NCBI GenBank assembly: GCA_934371505.1
Contig: CAKRNW010000094.1
Span: forward strand, 1-9,148
Direction of reading: 5' to 3'
Source of the DNA: an uncultured Lachnospiraceae bacterium
GTDB taxonomy: Bacteria > Bacillota > Clostridia > Lachnospirales > Lachnospiraceae
DNA length: 9,148 nucleotides
The position numbers and the translations under genes were made by a program. The number at the start of each line of letters is the position of its first letter. Position 1 is the stretch's first letter. This document shows positions 6,838 to 9,148 of this stretch, in pieces. The notes under the pieces are model-generated. The model did not search any database and was not told the DNA's origin. It was given only the letters and a program-made list of their open reading frames with translations.

Positions 6838-6870
6838 GGTGTACATCTTTTGCAGATGTACACCCTTTTC
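6838..6870 (+). terminator. Rho-independent terminator after glgB
   Basis: GGTGTACATCT (6838-6848) pairs perfectly over 11 bp with AGATGTACACC (6854-6864) around a five-base TTTGC loop, followed by CTTTTC. It lies 37 bases after the glgB stop. The T-run is short, so termination may be partial. Confidence 0.8.
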
Positions 6871-6875
6871 GATTG

Positions 6876-6894
6876 ATAGGAATTGTTTTCCTAT
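6876..6894 (+). other. Small hairpin in the leader of the DUF6240-like gene
   Basis: ATAGGAA (6876-6882) pairs with TTCCTAT (6888-6894) over 7 bp around TTGTT. The left arm contains AGGAA, which could be a ribosome binding site for a short reading frame starting at ATG 6893. The role is unknown. Confidence 0.4.
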
Positions 6895-6906
6895 GAATCC
6901 AAAATG

Positions 6907-6933
6907 CTCCGCGGGGATGCGGAGTTTGCGGAG
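6907..6933 (+). promoter_or_regulatory. Competing hairpins that include the ribosome binding site
   Basis: CTCCGC (6907-6912) can pair with GCGGAG at 6919-6924 (loop GGGGAT) or with an identical GCGGAG at 6928-6933. The second contains the GGAG (6930-6933) that lies eight bases before the ATG at 6942. The first hairpin leaves the site open and the second hides it. The pairing is visible in the sequence; a switching role is inference. Confidence 0.45.
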
Positions 6934-6941
6934 AAGAGCTT

Positions 6942-9148
6942 ATGATGATACATTTCAATACTCCCGGAGCGGATTCCGGGAAAACGGTGGCAGCCTACGA
7001 CAAAAGTGACAGGTCATCCCAGCCGGCGGGCAGTGGACAGAGTGAAAAAGTAAATACAGGTTATGCATTAGACATTTCCGGCAAAGTTAGGGATAACGAC
7101 AGATACAACGTTCACGGACGAACGATGGAAGAAGTTATGCAGAATGCACAGGCACAGGATGTGACCGTGCAGGAAAATTACATGACGGTGATGTCTAATT
7201 CTATGTCTACGGAAGATTTTGCCCGGCTGCAAAGGGAAGGTTATTCTGCCAAAGATATGAAACCGGAGGAATTTGTCTCCATTGTGGATAAAATCAAGGC
7301 AGTGGTGGCACAGTCGGGGAAAACCGTGGCGGGCTACAACGATGACCTGGATTTGGAAACCCTGGAACAGATTACCGGAAGTCAGGTGATGGCTCAGGCG
7401 TTACAGCAGGCATGCAGACAGAACGACATTCCCCTCACGGAAGAAAATGCCAGGGATATTGTGGATGCCTGGGATAAAGTCCGGGGACTGGACGGATTGC
7501 CGGAGTCCGCCATCCGGTATCTCATCGACAACGGGGAGATACCCACAGTAGACAATCTTTATCTTGCCAAATACAGCGCAGCGGCAGCCACCATGCCCAA
7601 TCCTTACGGAGATGCCAGGGATACCATGGGGGCGGAACTGGAACAGCTGAGACAGCAGATGGAGGAAGTCATCCGGGGAGCGGGCTATGAGGTGAATGCA
7701 GACACCCTGCAGGACGCCCGGTGGATGATTCAGGAGGAACTTCCTCTTACCACAGAAACTTTTGCCAGCCTGGAACAGTTAAAGGAAATGCAGCTGCCCC
7801 TCACCCAGGAGGAATTTGTAAAGGACGCGGCAGCAGCCATTGCAGAAGGCGGAAACGCCGGGGATGCCATTCCCGGTGGGTCGGAAAATGTATACCGGCA
7901 GGCGGTGCGGATTCAAAAGGAATTCAATGCCCGTACAGCTATTGATGATTTAGAGGCCCGCGCCCAGCTGGAGGAAGTGCGGTTGTTAATGTCCGTGGAG
8001 GCAAATGTGAAACTGCTGAAAAGCGGCTTTTCCATCGAGACAGCCCCCATGGAGGAACTGATTCAGAAATTACGGGATACTGTAGCCCGGTTACAGGAAG
8101 AATATTTCGGCACACCGAAGGATGGAAACGTGCAGGATGCCGGTCAGGGAACGGAGTCTGTGGTCAGACAGAGAGCCCGGCTTTATGACCAGACCATGGC
8201 ACTCTTAGGCGGCATGGAGGATATGCCCGCTGCCGTAGCCGGACATTTCCGGGTACAGGACGGGAACTTTACCCTGGAAAACGTGGAGAAGGAAGGAAAT
8301 GCCCTCCGCGGTCAGTACGACCAGGCAAGGGAAAGCTACGAAACCCTGATGACCGCTCCCAGAGCAGATATGGGGGATTCCATCCGCAAGGCATTCCGCA
8401 ATGTAGATGATATCTTACAGGATTTGCAGCTGCCCTTAAATGAATACAACCGGAAAGCGGTGCGGATTCTGGGTTACAACAGCATGGAAATCACACCGGA
8501 AAATATCAACAATGTGAAGGCAGTGGAGCAGTCCCTGCAAAGCGTCATCCGCCAGATGACCCCGGCAGCCACCCTGCAGATGATCCGGGACGGCCAAAAT
8601 CCCCTCACTATGAACGTGGCAGAGCTGGACAACTACCTGTCCGGACAGCAGACCTTTGAAAAGGAGCAGGAAAAATACAGCAAATTCCTGTATCAGATGG
8701 AGCAGAACCATGAGATTACCCCGGAGGAAAAAGAGTCCTACTTAGGTATCTACCGGTTGTTACGCCAGATTGAAAAGGACGATGGCGCCGCCGTAGGAGC
8801 CTTGGTGGAAAGTGGCATGGAGCTGTCCTTCCGCAATCTGCTCACCGAAATCCGCACGGAGAAAAAGGGCAGAGTGGAGGCAAAAATTGACGACAGTTTT
8901 GGCGGACTGGAGCAGGTAATCCAGAAGGGTGTCCGCATCGACACCCAGATTCAGACCGCTTTTTACCAGTCCTTAACCAGACAGATATTGGACACCGTGA
9001 CACCTCAGGGAATGGCGCAGGCTTTTGCCGGGGAAGCCGATGCCCGGGATGCCACGCTGGAACAGCTTGCCCAGACAGTGGATGCCATGGAGGAGGCGGA
9101 GAATGACCAGTACCGCCGTACCCAGTTGGAACAGCTCAGGGGGATGGC
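6942..9148 (+). CDS. DUF6240-like protein of unknown function, 3' end missing
   Basis: The frame is open without a stop for 735 codons and runs off the window. The product is soluble-looking, with no signal peptide or membrane segment, and is almost entirely alpha-helical and rich in Glu, Gln and Ala. The N-terminal part has a pattern I recall from DUF6240 proteins of Lachnospiraceae: NDRYNVHGRTMEEV (52-65), YMTVMSNSMSTEDF (80-93), a conserved VDKIKA helix (115-120) and PTVDNLYLAKYS (201-212). Later parts repeat a short motif, [IL]PL[TN]xE-like, at about 164, 268, 286 and 498, and end with TLQMIRDGQNPLTMNVAELDNYL-type helices (544-566). ATG 6942 is followed by another ATG; GGAG is eight bases upstream. 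Arg codons are mostly CGG, unlike glgB. The family has no established function; a flagellar link is only a guess. The assignment is from memory of the family pattern. Confidence 0.82.
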   Translation, partial: MMIHFNTPGADSGKTVAAYDKSDRSSQPAGSGQSEKVNTGYALDISGKVRDNDRYNVHGRTMEEVMQNAQAQDVTVQENYMTVMSNSMSTEDFARLQREGYSAKDMKPEEFVSIVDKIKAVVAQSGKTVAGYNDDLDLETLEQITGSQVMAQALQQACRQNDIPLTEENARDIVDAWDKVRGLDGLPESAIRYLIDNGEIPTVDNLYLAKYSAAAATMPNPYGDARDTMGAELEQLRQQMEEVIRGAGYEVNADTLQDARWMIQEELPLTTETFASLEQLKEMQLPLTQEEFVKDAAAAIAEGGNAGDAIPGGSENVYRQAVRIQKEFNARTAIDDLEARAQLEEVRLLMSVEANVKLLKSGFSIETAPMEELIQKLRDTVARLQEEYFGTPKDGNVQDAGQGTESVVRQRARLYDQTMALLGGMEDMPAAVAGHFRVQDGNFTLENVEKEGNALRGQYDQARESYETLMTAPRADMGDSIRKAFRNVDDILQDLQLPLNEYNRKAVRILGYNSMEITPENINNVKAVEQSLQSVIRQMTPAATLQMIRDGQNPLTMNVAELDNYLSGQQTFEKEQEKYSKFLYQMEQNHEITPEEKESYLGIYRLLRQIEKDDGAAVGALVESGMELSFRNLLTEIRTEKKGRVEAKIDDSFGGLEQVIQKGVRIDTQIQTAFYQSLTRQILDTVTPQGMAQAFAGEADARDATLEQLAQTVDAMEEAENDQYRRTQLEQLRGM

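Noticed and set aside
6893..7009. 38-codon frame as a real gene
   Set aside because: It overlaps the start of the much better supported DUF6240-like gene and I recognise no family; kept only as a possible leader frame in the findings.

Overview
The window looks like a chromosomal segment of a Gram-positive Clostridia, most likely Lachnospiraceae. Three things suggest this: the tatD-rsmA pair; a long TPR/acidic-linker/AAA-like protein directly after rsmA, which I associate with that family; and a 3' gene that resembles the DUF6240 proteins of that family. All five genes are on the + strand, with strong AGGAGG-type ribosome binding sites and moderate GC. I cannot name genus or species from this sequence alone.

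Layout: 1-140 is a leader holding the first copy of a structured repeat. 141-917 is a TatD-family metal hydrolase and 962-1819 is rsmA (16S rRNA dimethyltransferase), probably one transcript. 1820-1973 holds a good sigma-A-type promoter. 1974-4655 encodes an 893-residue protein with N-terminal TPR-like helices, a long disordered linker whose last part is almost half glutamate, and a C-terminal AAA-like domain lacking the usual Walker A lysine and Walker B acids. 4656-4815 holds the second copy of the structured repeat. 4816-6801 is glgB (glycogen branching enzyme). 6838-6870 is a terminator-like hairpin. 6942 to the window end is the 5' part (735 codons seen) of a DUF6240-like protein, preceded by a leader with competing hairpins.

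The most interesting item is the pair of non-coding elements at 3-121 and 4673-4786. They share sequence blocks (for example CTGCGTAAGAAAGTGA) and the same order of hairpins. In two stems the bases differ between copies but pairing is kept: three compensatory pair changes in stem 2 and four in stem 3. Both end about 30 nt before a start codon, one before tatD and one before glgB. This supports a conserved folded RNA or cruciform-forming dispersed repeat, which I cannot match to a named family. The second item is the degenerate AAA-like protein, and the third is the possible translational switch in front of the DUF6240-like gene.

The genes do not form one pathway. tatD and rsmA are housekeeping (nucleic acid processing and ribosome maturation), glgB makes alpha-1,6 branches in glycogen, and the two large proteins have no established function.
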